Assembly: GCA_037074765.1 (NCBI GenBank)
Contig: JBAMDO010000001.1
Span: 310,001 to 374,000, forward strand
DNA length: 64,000 nucleotides
DNA from: Mansonella perstans
Lineage: Eukaryota; Nematoda; Chromadorea; Rhabditida; Onchocercidae
Reading direction: 5' to 3'
This document shows, in pieces, positions 1 through 15,172 of this stretch. The notes beneath the pieces were generated by a model that was not told the origin of the DNA, did not search any database, and saw only the letters and a program-made list of their open reading frames with translations. Each line of letters starts with the position of its first letter. Within the stretch, counting starts at the first letter, position 1. The translations under genes were made by a program, and so were the position numbers.

Positions 1-3000
1 ATGCCACGCAAAATATGAATTTCATAGAGATATGTGACATAAAACAAGAAATGTGTGCACCCTATTACAAGGACCCGGTTTTTAAATGAAATTTATTAAC
101 TTTTTTTATTGTAGTGACGATAGAATATTTCTGTTACTTGATTAACAATTTACTTTGTATTATATGCCGTTGTTCGTTTTTACTCTTTTTGCCTTCGTAA
201 GAATTTTTTTTTTTCTTCTTTAGTGCAATATGCATTTGTGCATTAATAATAATTCGACTTTTATTAGTAATAGTGAAGCTGCCTTTATTTATAAGAGACT
301 TAGTGAAACACTCCAAAAAAAGATATTTAAGCTTAAGACTTAAGCTTACCTGTGTTTTCTGTTCAGCATTTTTGAAAACAAATTGATCTTTATGCTTTCG
401 TTGCAAGAAAACAAAATTAGAAATGAAATTTATTTCGTGAAAAATTAAATTAATGGAAATCATTTTCAATCAAATAATAGATATATCATCTCAGTGCTAT
501 CAGCTTTTGAAAGCAATAATGATAATGAGGCAAATCGATAAATTTTAATGATATTTTTGGAGTGCTTAATTCACAACCTTCAAATTTATTCCGTCTATTT
601 ATGATGGAAGGTTTAATTTAATTTTTGTCTTTCGATTTGAAATTTTGGATTGTTTCACTTATTCTTAACTTACCCCAGTGTGCATTACTTCATTTATTTC
701 ATCAGTTTGCAGTCTGTGATTCTCTTTGATATCCAATTGTCTTTCGGCTTTTTCCTTTTTTTTTTTGTTATGTGAAATATTTTTTCGAAGTTTCAAAATC
801 AATTTTAGATAAATGTCTTAAATTATCCTCTTGAAAAATATTAATTGCAATTATGCAAATATAGTGTCTCTTGTAGCACGCCACAGCGAAGATTTTTCTT
901 TTGTAAAGTTTGACTTTTTTCTTCAAAATTGCATTTTTAGGCAGACTGTAATTCAAATTAACAGTGAAGAAATTGTTCAGTTTTTTCATCATTTATTCAT
1001 TATCACTACTTATTATCATTATTATAACTATCATTATTATTATTCAAACGCTAAATTCTGTTGAAATAAAGAACGAAGACTTTTGAAATGAATGTTCTCA
1101 CAATGAGATACAAATACGTCGGATTTCAAAAATTTCGGTTAAGATTTCTAGTGTGCAGAAGTAATATATTCTAAAATGTATATGCAAAAATTTTTGATAC
1201 TATATTTAAAAGCAGGTGTTGAAGGAACAAAAAAAAAAAACAAATATTGAATACCGTATCAAAGGCATTTTTCATTTAAAAGATCTAGCATTCATATATT
1301 TGCAGATATGTTTTTAAAAATTTCAAGAATTTCTACCATGTCAATTTTTCAACTTGAACTTTTTATAAAACCATAGCTTGTCTTTGTAGAAAGAGGATGA
1401 AATTTCAGTTTATTCATGACAGTAATTTTTGCCACCTATTTGTGAGTGCGACTTCTGACGATTCGTTTTCAAATGAAGAATTTAAATTTAATCTCATAGA
1501 TTTCTTTTTTAATGAAATCAATAGAACAGAAATGTTGAGATTTTAAACAAAACTTTTCCAATGGCACAATATTTCACATTTGCTGTTAAATTTATAGAAA
1601 AAGCAAACAGAAAAATATTCTGGAAAATAAATGAATTGATCGATAATTACAATGGGCACAAGTTCATTACTTCTTCCCAGCTCTTCCTCACCTCTGCACT
1701 GTCTTTTTTTACTTTCGCAGTTTTAGAAGGCATTCATTTTCACTTTATACCAAAAAAATTGTTAAAATGTTCTGAAAAAAAAAGCTCAAATATTTTTATG
1801 ATGGTTGTTTGTTATGTAAGTCTATATCTTTCCAATTTATATTAATTGCACTATGTTTTTTTCCCCAAATTTAAACTGTGACAAATTTACTGGAAAAAAG
1901 TTGATGGATCAGTTTTACTTTTCTTCAATTTACTTCGTCTTACTTCTCTTTTTTTATCATGAATTAATTTTCAGTATTTTAAAGAATTATGTTTTTGCGA
2001 TAAATTGCTTGTGGCAAACAATTCGTCGAATTATTTTTGTAATAACAAAACTAATAAGTATTTTCGTCGTTACAATTCATTCTTTCAGTCATGTCACTTT
2101 GTGATATTCGATCATTTTTTAATTTTTCTTTTCCATCTTCTATTTCCTTCTATTTCTCATTCCGATCCGTTATTTTTTCTTCCGTCCTCCGTATTTTTTC
2201 GGTGCATTCGTATTGCAGAGTTCATCATTGTCAATATTGTAAACGTCACTTCCCGAACTGTTCTGTTCCGCTTAATAAAAATGAAACAGAAAAATTTCTC
2301 GTAGCATTCATACAATGAATAATTGATTTTAATTTGTTTTAGTTATTTTACTTTGTAATTTTAAATTGAATAAAAAAAATAATTTATTCCAAATATTAAA
2401 TGTCAAGCATTTATTTATCCATTCATCCCGTTATTTGGTTCGCTCGCACAGTGTAAAGCTTTGTTAATTATTGAAAAAAATTGAGATATCTTTGAAATTT
2501 TTGATGTTGGCTTTTGTTCAAATAAAAAAGACTAATTAGCAGATGATCTTAGAACAAGCATTAAACAAATAGCATTACCAGGTTTGTATCTTAACAATGC
2601 AAAATATTACCATAATCATAGTACTGAATAATTATTAATGGGTAGTGATCATTTAAAGTTTTCAATCTTAACATTCATTAATTTTGTTTTCTCAAAAATA
2701 TTATTATTAATTCTTTATCTCTTACATATAAAACAGGAGGCAATCAATAATTGAGTAAAATTATTAAATAAATAAACTGTCACGCAATGGTTAGAGTAAT
2801 TACATTATCATGCTTTTATTTTCATAATTTATAAAATAAGATATCATGATCTCTTTTTTTTTAATGTTAAAATTGAAAACTTCAAATGATCATTGCTCAT
2901 TAATACCTCTGATCATTTTTCATGAAAAGTATGAAGTTTAAACTTTGGTCAAAATATTCCAAAGTTACATTTAATAAATAATTTATGGCTATTGTAACCG

Positions 3001-6000
3001 TAATTTTAAATTTCTTTGTTGTGCGATATGTTTGATTTTTCTCCTTTTTCCTGAACTGGAACTGGCGGTTGTTTCCATTCCTCTCCTTTATTTCTTTTTT
3101 ATGACACTCTTCCTCATTCTGTTGCACTTTTCATTTCTAAATAATTGTGATAATTTTATTGTAAAGAAATAATTTATGCAAATCTTTTTAGCTTGGGAAA
3201 AATAGTTCATTTTTCAATTTATTCAATTTTTTTGAATCCCGAATTTTCATTGCTTTTCTTTTTAAAAAAAATTTGCATCAAAATAATGTCTAAACTAACC
3301 ATTAATATATTATAAAGATAATCAATAATTAGGATTTCTAGTACTTCTTGAAGTTTCTAAAAATATTACAACTGCTTGATGCACCTGTAACTAGCTGCAA
3401 TAATTGTTTAAATAATTGATTTTGCTTACAGAAACTTGTCAGTAGTCATAAGTATAGGAAATATATTTTTTGTACTTGAATTTAATTTTTCTTTCGATTC
3501 AAAATTGAAGAATTTGTAATTGTGACTAAACGACCATTTGTAATTCTGAGGTATTTTTTCTTTTTTTGAAAATACATGACAAAATGTTGCCCTTCTCATG
3601 AATCATACTTTTTCCTTTTAAACGAATAAAAACTGTTCCATTTCCTTCGTTTTAATTACTCACCTGCTCCATGACACGACTCTCAATCATTTTTTAGCTG
3701 ACCCTCTCTTTTACCTGTTTTCTTTTTACTCATTTGTTTAGTTAATTTTATTTTTCAATGCGGAATACCGTTTCCGTCTATTGCTAATAATAGTTCAGAA
3801 CAAAAAATGTATTATTTGTATTTTACAGATGCAAACGACTTCAAATAATACGACAATTTTGTAAAAATTTGATGTTTTTATAAAATAATTCGGATATAAC
3901 AAAATTGTTGGTATCATTTCAGTTAACTGATTAAAATTAATTAATAATTGTCGACTTATCGACTTTCTTAAAATTCTTAACATACAAAAAGCTTTGCAAT
4001 TTTATTATCCCTTCAGTGTATTTCATTTGGAAATGCTAATATCTAAAACATGGAAGATCTTCAACTTCATATCGGTTCGATAGAATATATTAGTTTCTTC
4101 TAAGTTTAAAAGATATTAAATATTTTTTTATTGTCAAATTATCATTGAGTTATCAACTTTAAGAATTTCTTTTTTTTATATTTCATATTCCAAACCATTT
4201 TACATTTCGTTTTAAAAAGGCAAAAAATATGTCATTGCATTGGTTCCTGAAAGATGGAACTAAAAACGATTCGCTTTAGTATTTAGTATTTAAAGAAAAC
4301 GACTGAAACAAATTCCGACTGTATCGAAGAATGGTATCGTCAGTTTTTTTTCATCAATCAATTGCTTAAATTTTCCAAATTTAGTTTCTAATGACAAAAT
4401 TTTTGGTTAAATTTCTAATCAAAATTTTATTTATTGATTTGGTCAAGTTTTTAATAAATTTTTGTTAACTTTCCAATAAAAAGTTATAATTAAAAAAGAA
4501 GTAAATTTCTCATTCTTTCATACTAGTGTTGTTTTATTCTTTTGACACAATTGTCAGTACTTAATATAAGTCCACTGTAATTCATTAATTACACTCCAGC
4601 CCAGTTGTTAAGCAATTAAAAGAAACTGCACATTATTTTCATTAAATTGTCATCAAGTTAATTCAAATTTTTGACTTATGGTTGTACATTAATTGATAAA
4701 ACTAGTGATCGAACCGATCCTTCTTTATGTTCTATTAACTTTATTGATTGATGACCAATTAATGTCAAATAATTAATGATCACAATTTTGTGACGTAGCT
4801 TTTGTCTTTTTCTTTAACTTCAGTGTTTTTCGTTTTAATTTGATACTTTTTGATTTCTTAGCTTGACGCTCTCAAAACTTTTTTAACGATTTCTACTGAT
4901 TTTTTAAAATTACCGATCATTTTCGCTTTTTTGAGCTCTTTTCCGCTTTTTTATATTACTATTAATTCAGTTAATTAAAAAATAGTATACATTTTATTTA
5001 TTATCCTGTAAAATACACTGCACAGTGAAAATTGAAGTTCAAGCTTAAAATGAAGATGAAGAAGAAAGTGATTAGCGGCATTAATAATATATGCATGGTC
5101 AAGTATTATTTATGGAGAATAAACGACTGACTATGCCTATTATTTTTCTTCAAGTTGAATTGATCGTGTATGGTCCATTTTGAAAAACGATGTGCGAAAG
5201 TGTGGCGACGAATATAATTTTAAAAGTGGATTTCACATACTGTTAAATATTATTATAGCAATAAAATTGACCATCATGATTGACCTGTGCAGAAATTAAT
5301 AGAGATTTGGCAATATAGATTTCATGGATTGCTAAGAACTATTTGTTCATGCAAGTAGATAAGGTTGTTTTTGGCCTAAATTCATAATTAGGATCATTTT
5401 TTTAATATCTTTTCCTCTTTCGAAGAAAAAGACAAGTGCAAATTAGCCATTTTCATTTTTTCCTTTTTCTTCTCTTCTTGAAATAGAAAATAAATTGATA
5501 GACTGAAATTTCATTGAGTGATGATAGCACTTTTTTCATCTTTTTTTATTAAGCATGAAATTCTTTAAACAAACAAAGAACTTTTGAGAATTTGATAAGA
5601 GATAAGAGAGAAAACAGTAGAAATTAAAATAAATTTAAAGCAAAGGAAAGATTTGTTGAAAATGAATCGATTTAATTGCCAGAACGAATAATTATTCGTT
5701 TCACTCATTAATTCACCCAATAAAATTCACTCATTAAAGCCATTAAAACAAAGAAGACATAAGGAGAAAATAAAATGATTGAAATGAAGGATGACAATCA
5801 AGGAATCAAAAAATCTTTTGCTGCTGTCAAATTGTTCCAGTATTTTGATCTCGTCTTACGAATCTACTGATAACTATTGGTTAATCAAACGACTGATAAA
5901 CAACCAATAATAATTAAACAACTATGTTATATCTTAGATCATATTTTACAGAAGGTTCTGAACAAGCAATTTTTTCATCTTCAAAAAATTACTTTGAATG

Positions 6001-8262
6001 TAATCTTCAATTAATGATATGACGAACAAATATACATAACTAGTAGTTAATGATAAGGAAAGTAATTTAGATTGATTATCAAGGACTGATATAACAAATT
6101 CGATTTCAAGCAAGTAGTTCATTTACCCCAACATTTGATTCTGATAATAAATTGTTATTGATTGTTATTGATGCCAATCGTTTTGATCAGAGGAATTTCA
6201 GTTAATTTGTGCTAATCGCTGAAAAATGACTGAATTCTTGTTTTCTTAAATCGACCGAAACTTTCTTTTCTCACTTATATGATTTATCAGATAATTCACA
6301 CATTATTGCATTGTACTAAATTTTAAATTTAATTCCCACCACTATCTTTTCACATTGCGAAGTTTCAGTCGATTTAACAAGACTTCACATTATCGCGTAG
6401 CAGATTAGGTGAATAATGATTTGTAGTTTATTTTTCTAACTATAAAATTAGCTGTTGATTGAAAAAAAATTTGGAGAAATGAGTGGAAGAGAAAAAATAG
6501 AAGAAAAAGAAAAACAAACATACGAATGTTAGATCAAATTTTATTTCATCTCTTCCTAAAATTACATTTACTTATCATTTCTTAACTTTTTTCCATCATT
6601 TGCACAATGATTGTAAAATACTCGATGGTTCAAATTTCTGTCCACCATTATTTCTTGCTCTTTCCATTGCAAATTTGTCCCACATTCCGATTTTGTCAAA
6701 AATAATGATTTCAGGAATCAATGATAATTTAAATGCTGACAGATAAATTCACCAGTTTTTTATGATTTATGTTTTCTTTTCATTGCAAATGCGAGAAATT
6801 TCATCGACAAGTTCATATTTGGTCATCTTCTAAAATTAAGTTTTAAATCGAATTATCGATGACAGTACGACATTTGAAAAATTTCAAATTTTTGTTTTCT
6901 TTCCCCAATAGAAGGGATAATGATGGCAATGGTATAAACAGAAAGCTTGAAATGATCTGACTAGAAAAGATTTTAAATTCTTCCATCTTTTATAAAGCAG
7001 CTTTATAAACATACATGTATAAATAAAAAATTACATATTTTGAGGAAATTTCAATTCATATTTTTTATATCACTTTTTGAAACTGTTTTGGATCATTTTT
7101 TTTATTGAATCATCTTCAAAACACATGATTGACTATTTCAAAAATCAAAAAACTGATTTTTTTTATCAAAATAAAGTATGTGAATTGAAACCATCAACTT
7201 TTTCAAGCCATTATTTCAATTTATTCCAGATCGAAATGAAAATAGTTCAGTTAAGAAATAATTTATATGTACTGTAAATAGATGACAACTCTTTTAACCT
7301 ATTTAGCCACTCTAACTTCTCATTAATGATATCCATTTATTTATTACTACCAATCAGTGAGTGGGAAGTTACCTTCTGAAGAGAAAAAATGAAATTAAAT
7401 AAAATAGAACACATAATGGAAGTGTAGAATTTATTCATACTTATCATTTTATTTTCATTTGATCATCTCTCTTTCTTATCACTCCTCTTATCATTTATCA
7501 TTTTTTGTTGTTTTTCTTTTATTATCTTCGTCTTCATCTTTCATTTATTCCCAAAATTTAACAATGAAGTTTTTTTAAAATAGACTTCTGCATTCCTTCT
7601 CTTTCTTTCTTTGTCTTTTCATTTGTTAAAAAACCGAAGATATAATTTTTAAAAATTTATTTGTGTAATTTTAAAGGAATTCAAAAAAGCGATGGATAAT
7701 TTCAGAAATCATTTCTTCAAAATAATAAGAAATGCATTTATAATTGTGTACATAATATAGGAACTGGTTCATGTTAGGAATGAAAAGTCTTTGCGAGGAA
7801 CTTTTCGCAGTTTCTGCCTGCTTTTCAGTAAAAGAGAATTGTCCACTGATAATATTATTCACTATTTGTAAAATAGAATAATTTTATCTTAATTTCCAAG
7901 ATAAACATATGTTTATAGAATAGTGAGGAAATAAGTATCAATGTGACAAACATATGTACATGAAAAATAATTATTTATTCTGGAATGGGCTTCTCTTTAT
8001 GCGTTAACTATTACTGACTTCTCTTCATCTGGCTACTGCAAGGAAATTTTCTTCATCCGATAACTACTGGAGTGGATCATCTTTCCCTCATAGACTTCTG
8101 TTAATTGATGTTAACTGAACTGTTTTAAGAAACGATACATGTTGAGGATAATGATGATAGTGGCTTCATTCATTTTTGGAAATAATTCCTATGTTACTCG
8201 TTACTTCAGATATGCTAAAATTTTTGAAAGTAACAAAATAGAAAAATGACGATTTACTGAAA
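1..8262. other. Gene-free AT-rich stretch
   Basis: I found no exon here that I can support. Open frames are short, low in complexity and lack paired splice sites of matching phase. There are homopolymer runs, an imperfect ATT/ATC microsatellite near 1000-1045, and one perfect palindrome, listed separately. The last few hundred bases may hold the promoter of the gene that starts at 8263. Confidence 0.5.
328..348. repeat. 21-bp perfect palindrome
   Basis: Two 10-base arms, TAAGCTTAAG and its reverse complement, flank a single central A. Function is unknown. In AT-rich DNA this can arise by chance, although the HindIII-like core makes it more complex than a simple AT run. Confidence 0.6.
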
Positions 8263-11200
8263 ATGACCACGGCAGAAATGATGAATGTTGTATTGCTATC
8301 ATGTGGTCACAATAAACGATGGAAGCGAAACAGTATTGCGGTATTTGATCATGTTAACAGCTTAGCAGATATCAATGATGGTTAGTTATCAGTTTTATTC
8401 TCTCCACTAATTAATTAATACTTAAATTGATCTCTACCAAAAACAATTTTGAATGTAATGGTGATACTTGAAACTTTGTGTTCCTGTGTTTAAAATATTA
8501 AATAAAAAACTTGTACTCGCAAATCAACGATTGCTAGCAAAAATTTTTTCTCGTGAGTCCATAGAAATTAAATTTAAGACAAATTTTTGAAAATTACATT
8601 AAGCCTCTCAAAAACAAATTTGCCTTCCCTTTAAATTTCAGAATATTTCTTTTATCCCAAATGGTCTTTCACTTCTTTGATATCTTCGACTGAAGAACTA
8701 AGAAAAGAAAAAAACTTTATAACAAATATAAAATGAAATTTCAAGTAATCTTTTAGAGTTTTTGCTAATATTCATAATTATGATAAAAACATGATAACAT
8801 TGATTCAATCAATTGCTTTAAAACAAGTGTCATTGGCATACGCACAAAAAAAAGCTCATTCATTACCTGGAATATGCAATAAAAGGAAAAATTTCTTGAA
8901 AACACCATTTCCATACATCAAAACCAGCGACTAGCGGTAATTCTTTTTCGGAAGATTTCATTCAATCTACTTCAAAAAATATCTGGTTTGGATTTCACTT
9001 TTGTTTTGTCACTCTGATTATGGTTTATTTTCCATTTCAGAATAATAAATTAGTGCGTATTTATACCAAAATTGAAAATTAATATAAGCATTGCTTAAAG
9101 GAAGAAGTTTTCAGTCCCGGTGTAATTTGTAAATTTAAATTACACAAATCAACCGTCGATATTTCGGAGGTAACCTAAAAAAGGAAAAATATCATGTTTC
9201 TGTCAGTTTCATCTCGTTCTGCTGGATAGTACTTTTTTCTTAGCATTCTAACTAAACAGTCAAAATTATTTCTCCAAGATTTCTGTAATCCTGTCTTACG
9301 TAATATCCCACGAAAATAAAATTTCTATTTCTATTTTATTACTTAACAATTTAAATGAAATTCTGCTTTAAAATTCAAGCAGCAATGATTTCTTCATTAA
9401 TGATTTAAATAAAATTTCACTTTAGTGCTTTTCATAACAATGATTACCGCTATTTAAAAAGTGACACATTGGAAATATTTCATAAAACTGAAGAGAAAAT
9501 TTTTTCATTTGCTCGTTTTAAGATTGCTTTATTAAAGTTATTTTAATTTAATTCCACTAATGAACTAATCTTCGATATACTATGCGTGGGATTTTTCCAC
9601 TAATTTTTCCTCAAATTTGTTCACTTTTTTAAATCGATTGTCTTTGCACTTATATTCAACTTTTCCATATCGATAAAATAGCGTTTATTTATAACCACTA
9701 AGATATTATTGATTGGTGTAAATGCAGTTTCATCAATTACTATATATTTCCATTATTGAATATTGATATTTTACCTCTATTATTATTCTTGACAGTGCCA
9801 TTTTCCATTTTGGCATAATTCAACATATGCCATTGTTCCGTTCAATTTTTAACTTTAAATTTCATCAGTTTTTTTTCTAAATTGCTATCTTTAATCTTTT
9901 CGAAATAAGGGGAATATTTGACAGGTAAAAATTAAAAAATTCAATATTCCGGATGATTTTGCTGTAATAACTGAAAAAAATTGATGCATATTGAAATCAA
10001 CCATTGGGCAATAAATTATATTTTCTCATTCACATTTTAATCAATTTCTTTTTTTATTTATCAAATTATATGATTAATTAAAATCAATTCTCTGGCATTA
10101 TCGATTTTTTCAATGAATTATTTTGTTGTAAAATTTTTACATGAAGTAAAACTTTTCCCGTTTTGATGCGTTTAATACGATCGTTTTTTTCGTTAGAAAA
10201 TATTTCATGTTTAAAATGTAAAATATATTTTTATGCGATAACTTCAGTGCCACATACTTACACCGCACTGATTAAGTTCTATCAAATCATAGAACTGCAG
10301 GATTTATGTCTTTTTTCAAACTATCCTTGATATATATGCAAAAACTGATATTTTCACTGAACCAATAGTAAACAATTTAGTTATTTATTAGAATAAGTAA
10401 AGTATGAAATTTAAAATTTTTAAAGATTTTTTAAATAAAAGTTTAGAAAAGATTAAAAAAGGAAACTATTTGCAGTTGAAAGGAACAAATCATTGTATTC
10501 ATTGATGTTACAATCATTGCAACATCAAAAGGATGACAATGAACGACGATTACCAGAAAACTGTCGCGATCGTTACGTGATCAAACGATTGGCTAAGTCA
10601 TCTGATGGGTATCAGTTTACATTCATATTAATGGAATCATTCTTGAGTGGCAAAAATTGAGTTCTCATTCCTGATTATTATTTATGAATTATGTGGACAA
10701 AGCAACACTTTATCCGAAAAGACTTACAATAGATATTTCCTATTCTTTCTGTCATTTCTGTTTCTAATCAATGAAATCATTAATTCCTAAAATTCTATCA
10801 AATCATTTGCTCCTAGAACTTCTCCTCTATCAATCATCTGATAAACCATTCAGTCCTTGAAAAATGAATGTGATTTGATAAGGGTTACATTCAACCGATC
10901 TATGTATTGTTTCAGTATTACAATATCAGATTTGGAATTATTACGAAAGACATTTATGGAACGGTTCAATAATTGTAAGAAATATTCAGAAAGAATTTAC
11001 GAATTGAAAAGTGCAATTTGTGTTACAAATGAAATTCAAATTTGTTTGTATTCCTTTTCGTCTACATTTTTCTCTTATAATTTTTCATTTAAATGTTTGT
11101 TGAATTGCTCGCTTTAATGAAACAAATAAGTGTCATTGCTAGCTTTCATTCAAGTTATTTAAATATTATTTGCAAAATTTTAACATTGGACAAATTTCGC

Positions 11201-12245
11201 CAAAAATTACTGCCCATACGTGGGAGTCATTACATTGTCATGAGAATCATTACCACATATATTTTTGATATGTGAATAGTTTGCTATTTATTTTGAATGA
11301 ATTTTCCATAAAATATCAAATTCTGAAATTTCAGGTTCACATGATCCTCAATGGCTAACTCAATATCAATATATTTTAAATTGGTGTTATTGTCAAATAA
11401 GATTTACCGGCAGTCCTGCAGAAAGACTTCGATTATTTCTTGAAGTTAAAGTATTATTTCTTTTTGTCGTTTTTCCTGAAAATGACAAATTTTCTTGAAA
11501 TTATTCTTTACACATTGTCGTTCGTTTATTTGTTTACTCATGTCTATCTATTTATTTGTTTACTTTTTTGCTTACCTATTTTTTCACATAAGTCGTTCGT
11601 GTCAAATTGAGTTGCATTCTATCAAATCAAAAATTCAAATAAATTAATGAACAAATTGATCATCAATAAATAGTAAGATAAAACATGTGTGCTAACAACG
11701 AATTATTCGAATTTAAGGAAAAGTATCGGAAGATATTCGAAATGTTAGAAGATGTGGATGATGTCAACAAGTTGTCATCATATCTTCACTGGTCCCAATT
11801 ATGCTATGAATATGCCGAACTTGTTGACCAGGAATCCTTATCATGGTGTATTGAAGCTGTTATCAACGCGAAAAATGCATTATTTGGTTATCTTCTTTAT
11901 TGTTTATTTTTCGACAAATTTTTGTTGATATTTTAATATCAATAAAAATTACATCCGTCTAAAGCAAAAAATCAATAAGAAAGGAAATTTTTTTTTTTAA
12001 AACTATTAATTATTATTTTAGTTTCATCACCCCGATTATCAATGCTATCCGAAAAAACGGATAGTAATAGATCATATCGATCATCATCCACCAACGGTAT
12101 AAATGCTAATGAACACACGGAAAGTATAGGGTTAGAAAATCAACGAAGAGTGAAAATAGCCACCATTGGATTAATTCAAAGTAATGTACTGAAAACTGAA
12201 AATGTACATGGCTCATTAAAAAGAAGTTCAAAGATAGTTTTGTAA
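8263..12245 (+). CDS. Hypothetical nematode protein, six exons, 272 aa
   Basis: I do not recognise this protein. Proposed exons are 8263-8380, 10476-10608, 10916-10974, 11335-11450, 11718-11886 and 12022-12245. Phases match at every junction (1,2,1,0,1) and the other frames are closed by stops in the middle exons. The 59-nt third exon is required to bridge exons two and four. The start ATG follows an in-frame TAG. The middle of the protein is helical and rich in aromatic and Leu residues (motifs DPQWLTQYQYILNWCYCQIR and YLHWSQLCYEYAELVDQE). The C-terminus is Ser/Asn-rich and basic, ending KRSSKIVL. No signal peptide or membrane segment is evident. The weakest acceptor is before exon five (AATTTAAG rather than TTTCAG), so that boundary may be wrong. 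Intron one is 2.1 kb, and a start exon further upstream is possible. Confidence 0.6.
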
Positions 12246-13007
12246 AATTTCTGTTAAATAGGTCAATTGTTGTGACATCTTCACTTCTTTCTGAAAATAT
12301 AATCAAAACTTTTTGTTCGTCAATTAATTTTGATCGATGAGTGCTATCCATAAAGTTTTCAAATTTTTCTATTTTTTTCTGTCGAATAAAAGTTTTGTTA
12401 TTAAAGTGATTTTTTCAAAAAATTTGAAAGGAAATTTTGCTTTTGCCCTCAGTCACCACTATCAACACCATCTCCAACTTTTTCATTGCCAGTAATTTCA
12501 TTTTTAATAAATTTTTTCTTTAAAAAATAGCAAACAAATGATATGAATGTGAGGGTGTATTTTTTAATTAAAGAAGGAATCAGCACATGAACTAAATTTT
12601 TGGTTTTAATCTTTGAAATTTTTCTATTTGCTGAATTATTTATTGGATGATTGAAAAAAAGGAGCTGTACTGCTTACATTTTAACAAAACTTTGACAATA
12701 AATTGTGGGAATTTCAAAAGTAATCAGTACTGTTATTAATAGTATTTGCTCATTCAATGAAAAAATTTTGAAAGTAATACAAAGTTTAAAATAGCAATTT
12801 AAAAGAAAGGTTTTTTCTTTGTTCAATGAATTCAATGCATATTTCATACTATTTATTTCAATTGAAAGTGATATAAAAGTGTAAATAATAATAAATAAAC
12901 GAAAATAAAAGTTATTTCAAAGTTTTATGAAACCTGCCAATGATGTAAACGAATATGTCGAGCAGAACAGTTGTTAAGGAATTATTAAAATGAAATTGCA
13001 CATTAAC

Positions 13008-13075
13008 CGTGTGTGTGTGTGTATGTGTGTGTAAGATATGTGGTATGTGTGTATGTGGCTGTGGTATAGATGTTT
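13008..13075 (+). repeat. GT microsatellite, degenerate
   Basis: A run of GT dinucleotides interrupted by GTAT and GTAA passes into GTGTATGTGG-type sequence. It is followed by an unusually GC-rich patch to about 13145. No gene is associated. Confidence 0.85.
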
Positions 13076-15110
13076 GGCGTGTAACAGGATGCGCATACCA
13101 TGCGGGATATGCAGTGGTATTTGAGTGCTCATCTGAGCTACTCTCTATTCTTCAGTAAATTTAATTTGATTTAAATGACAAAACAAATTCTTTCTATTAA
13201 TTGCCTCATAATTTTATTCTATTCCAATACGACATCTTTTTTTGATTTAAAATTAGTAGTTATTTTTTTTCTATATTAGCTTATTAAAATTCAGAATAAA
13301 AATTTAATATCATTCATAAAATTTATTTATGGCTATAATATTCAATTAAAAAGCCCTGGAAATTTCAGAATTTTTTTTACCAGAATTTCTTACTTTTTGA
13401 ATTACAAATATTAATTAATCTGTTACTTAAATATGAAAATGTCCAAAATAATGATTACTTGAATAATTATTTATCTTAAACTGTTCTTTGAATATCTGGT
13501 AAATTGAACTAGTTTTAAAAACTTTAACACTGATGTGCTACACATATAGTATAATTCATTAAGAATAGTGATAAAACGCATAATTTATAATAATCAGTTC
13601 TTAAAAGGTCTCAGAAAATTTAAGGATTTAATTAATTATAAACTCTGCCTTAGTTTAACAAGATCATATTTTGTCATTTCAATTAATTTCATTGTTTAAT
13701 CAAATGTTTTTTGTCATACCAATAAATATGCATTAAATCATATCATTTGCGATTGATATAATTTAATCTTGCTTTATGTTGTGCAAGTTTGTTTTACTTT
13801 ATTTGAACAAATTTCAATCATACTTCCTAATTTCCATACAAATATCGTTCGCTATTTATTTTATGTTAACAAAAAAAAAAAGATTTCATTTAATTTCAAA
13901 TCAGTTTTTCAATTCCTAAAAAATGGTTTTATAAATACTGTCTGTTATGTTTATTTTTTTTATCTAAATAGGCCAAAGTATGATAGAAGAAAGCATTAAA
14001 CAGATTAAATTATAAATGATGCATATTGCCCTCCTAATCACTGACTGACTTTTTGTCCCAAGAGGCTCAGGCTCACTTCAAATGCATCTTTTTGTCTTTG
14101 ATTGATTACAGTACTGAAAACATTCACTTTCACTTTATCACTGAAATGAAATAATAAAATTTTTCTTCCTTTTTTTTTAATTTCTCTTCTATCTGACAAA
14201 AGACTAAAAACTTTATAACTCAAAGAAAAAAGAAATAATAAAAAAATACTAATAACTTTGCTAATTTAAAAATTTTTTTTCTACAGTTAAATGATATGAA
14301 AATAAATGTTTGATACGGTTTTATGATTTTACTACCGATAATTTTCTTTTCTAAAGAATTTGAACTGTTAATTGCTTAATGATGGAAGGAATCAGCTGAT
14401 GAATTTTATCTTTAATGATATTACTTCCTAACGGATTGATTAATTCATCTAACGAAAAAAATTAACAAACTTCAATTTCACTCCAGTGATAATAATTAAT
14501 GATATCATTTTACCAGCCAATGCACAAGACTATTGCCGCGAGAATGAAGTTTGTTTGTTCATTTCTTTCAAAATAATCAACCAATCGACACATGTCACTG
14601 ACCAAAAAACACTTTTATCAGATTTTTGAGTCATAATTTCAATTAAATTTGCGTGCATACTTTTATAGCATCGATTAATACAACCTTTTAATCAGCAAGT
14701 TTTTTAATTTTTCGAAAGTTTATTTAAAAAGAGAAAAGAGAAAAGAAAAAAAACGGATTCGTCAAAATTTTGATGAAGAAGAAAAAAATAGAAAATTTGA
14801 GCTTAAAAAAAATTTCTAATTTCGTTCAAAAAAAGAACCACAAAGGATTTGTTTCCTATAGTAATACATGCAAATCCTATTTTGTAGAGAAATTTTTAAA
14901 TTGAAATAGGCTGTAATTTTTTAAGGAAATTGAAAAAAGCCATTTTTCTTAGGAAACTTCATCATCTTCTTATTTCTTTTTCTCAGCTAGTTTTTTATCT
15001 GCCTTTGAAAGGATTAACGTCGTTGGCATTGGATGTAAGCTAGGTTTTGTTTCTGTCCGAAAATTTATTTATACTAGAAGTAAAACTTAGCGTTGAAATT
15101 TTGACTGCAG

Positions 15111-15172
15111 TATAACCAATTATATATAACTAATTATATTAGGTATAACTAATTATAAATTATAACTAATTA
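15111..15172 (+). repeat. Short tandem array of TATAACTAATTA units
   Basis: Four or more imperfect copies of a 10-14 bp unit (TATAACTAATTA variants) lie head to tail. No function is evident. Confidence 0.7.

Noticed and set aside
1561..2318. Four overlapping + strand open frames
   Set aside because: They overlap each other in different frames, are Phe/Ser-rich from T-rich DNA and have no splice or family support.
7671..7862. 63-codon minus-strand frame with fairly balanced composition
   Set aside because: No matching exon was found on either side; a chance frame is as likely.
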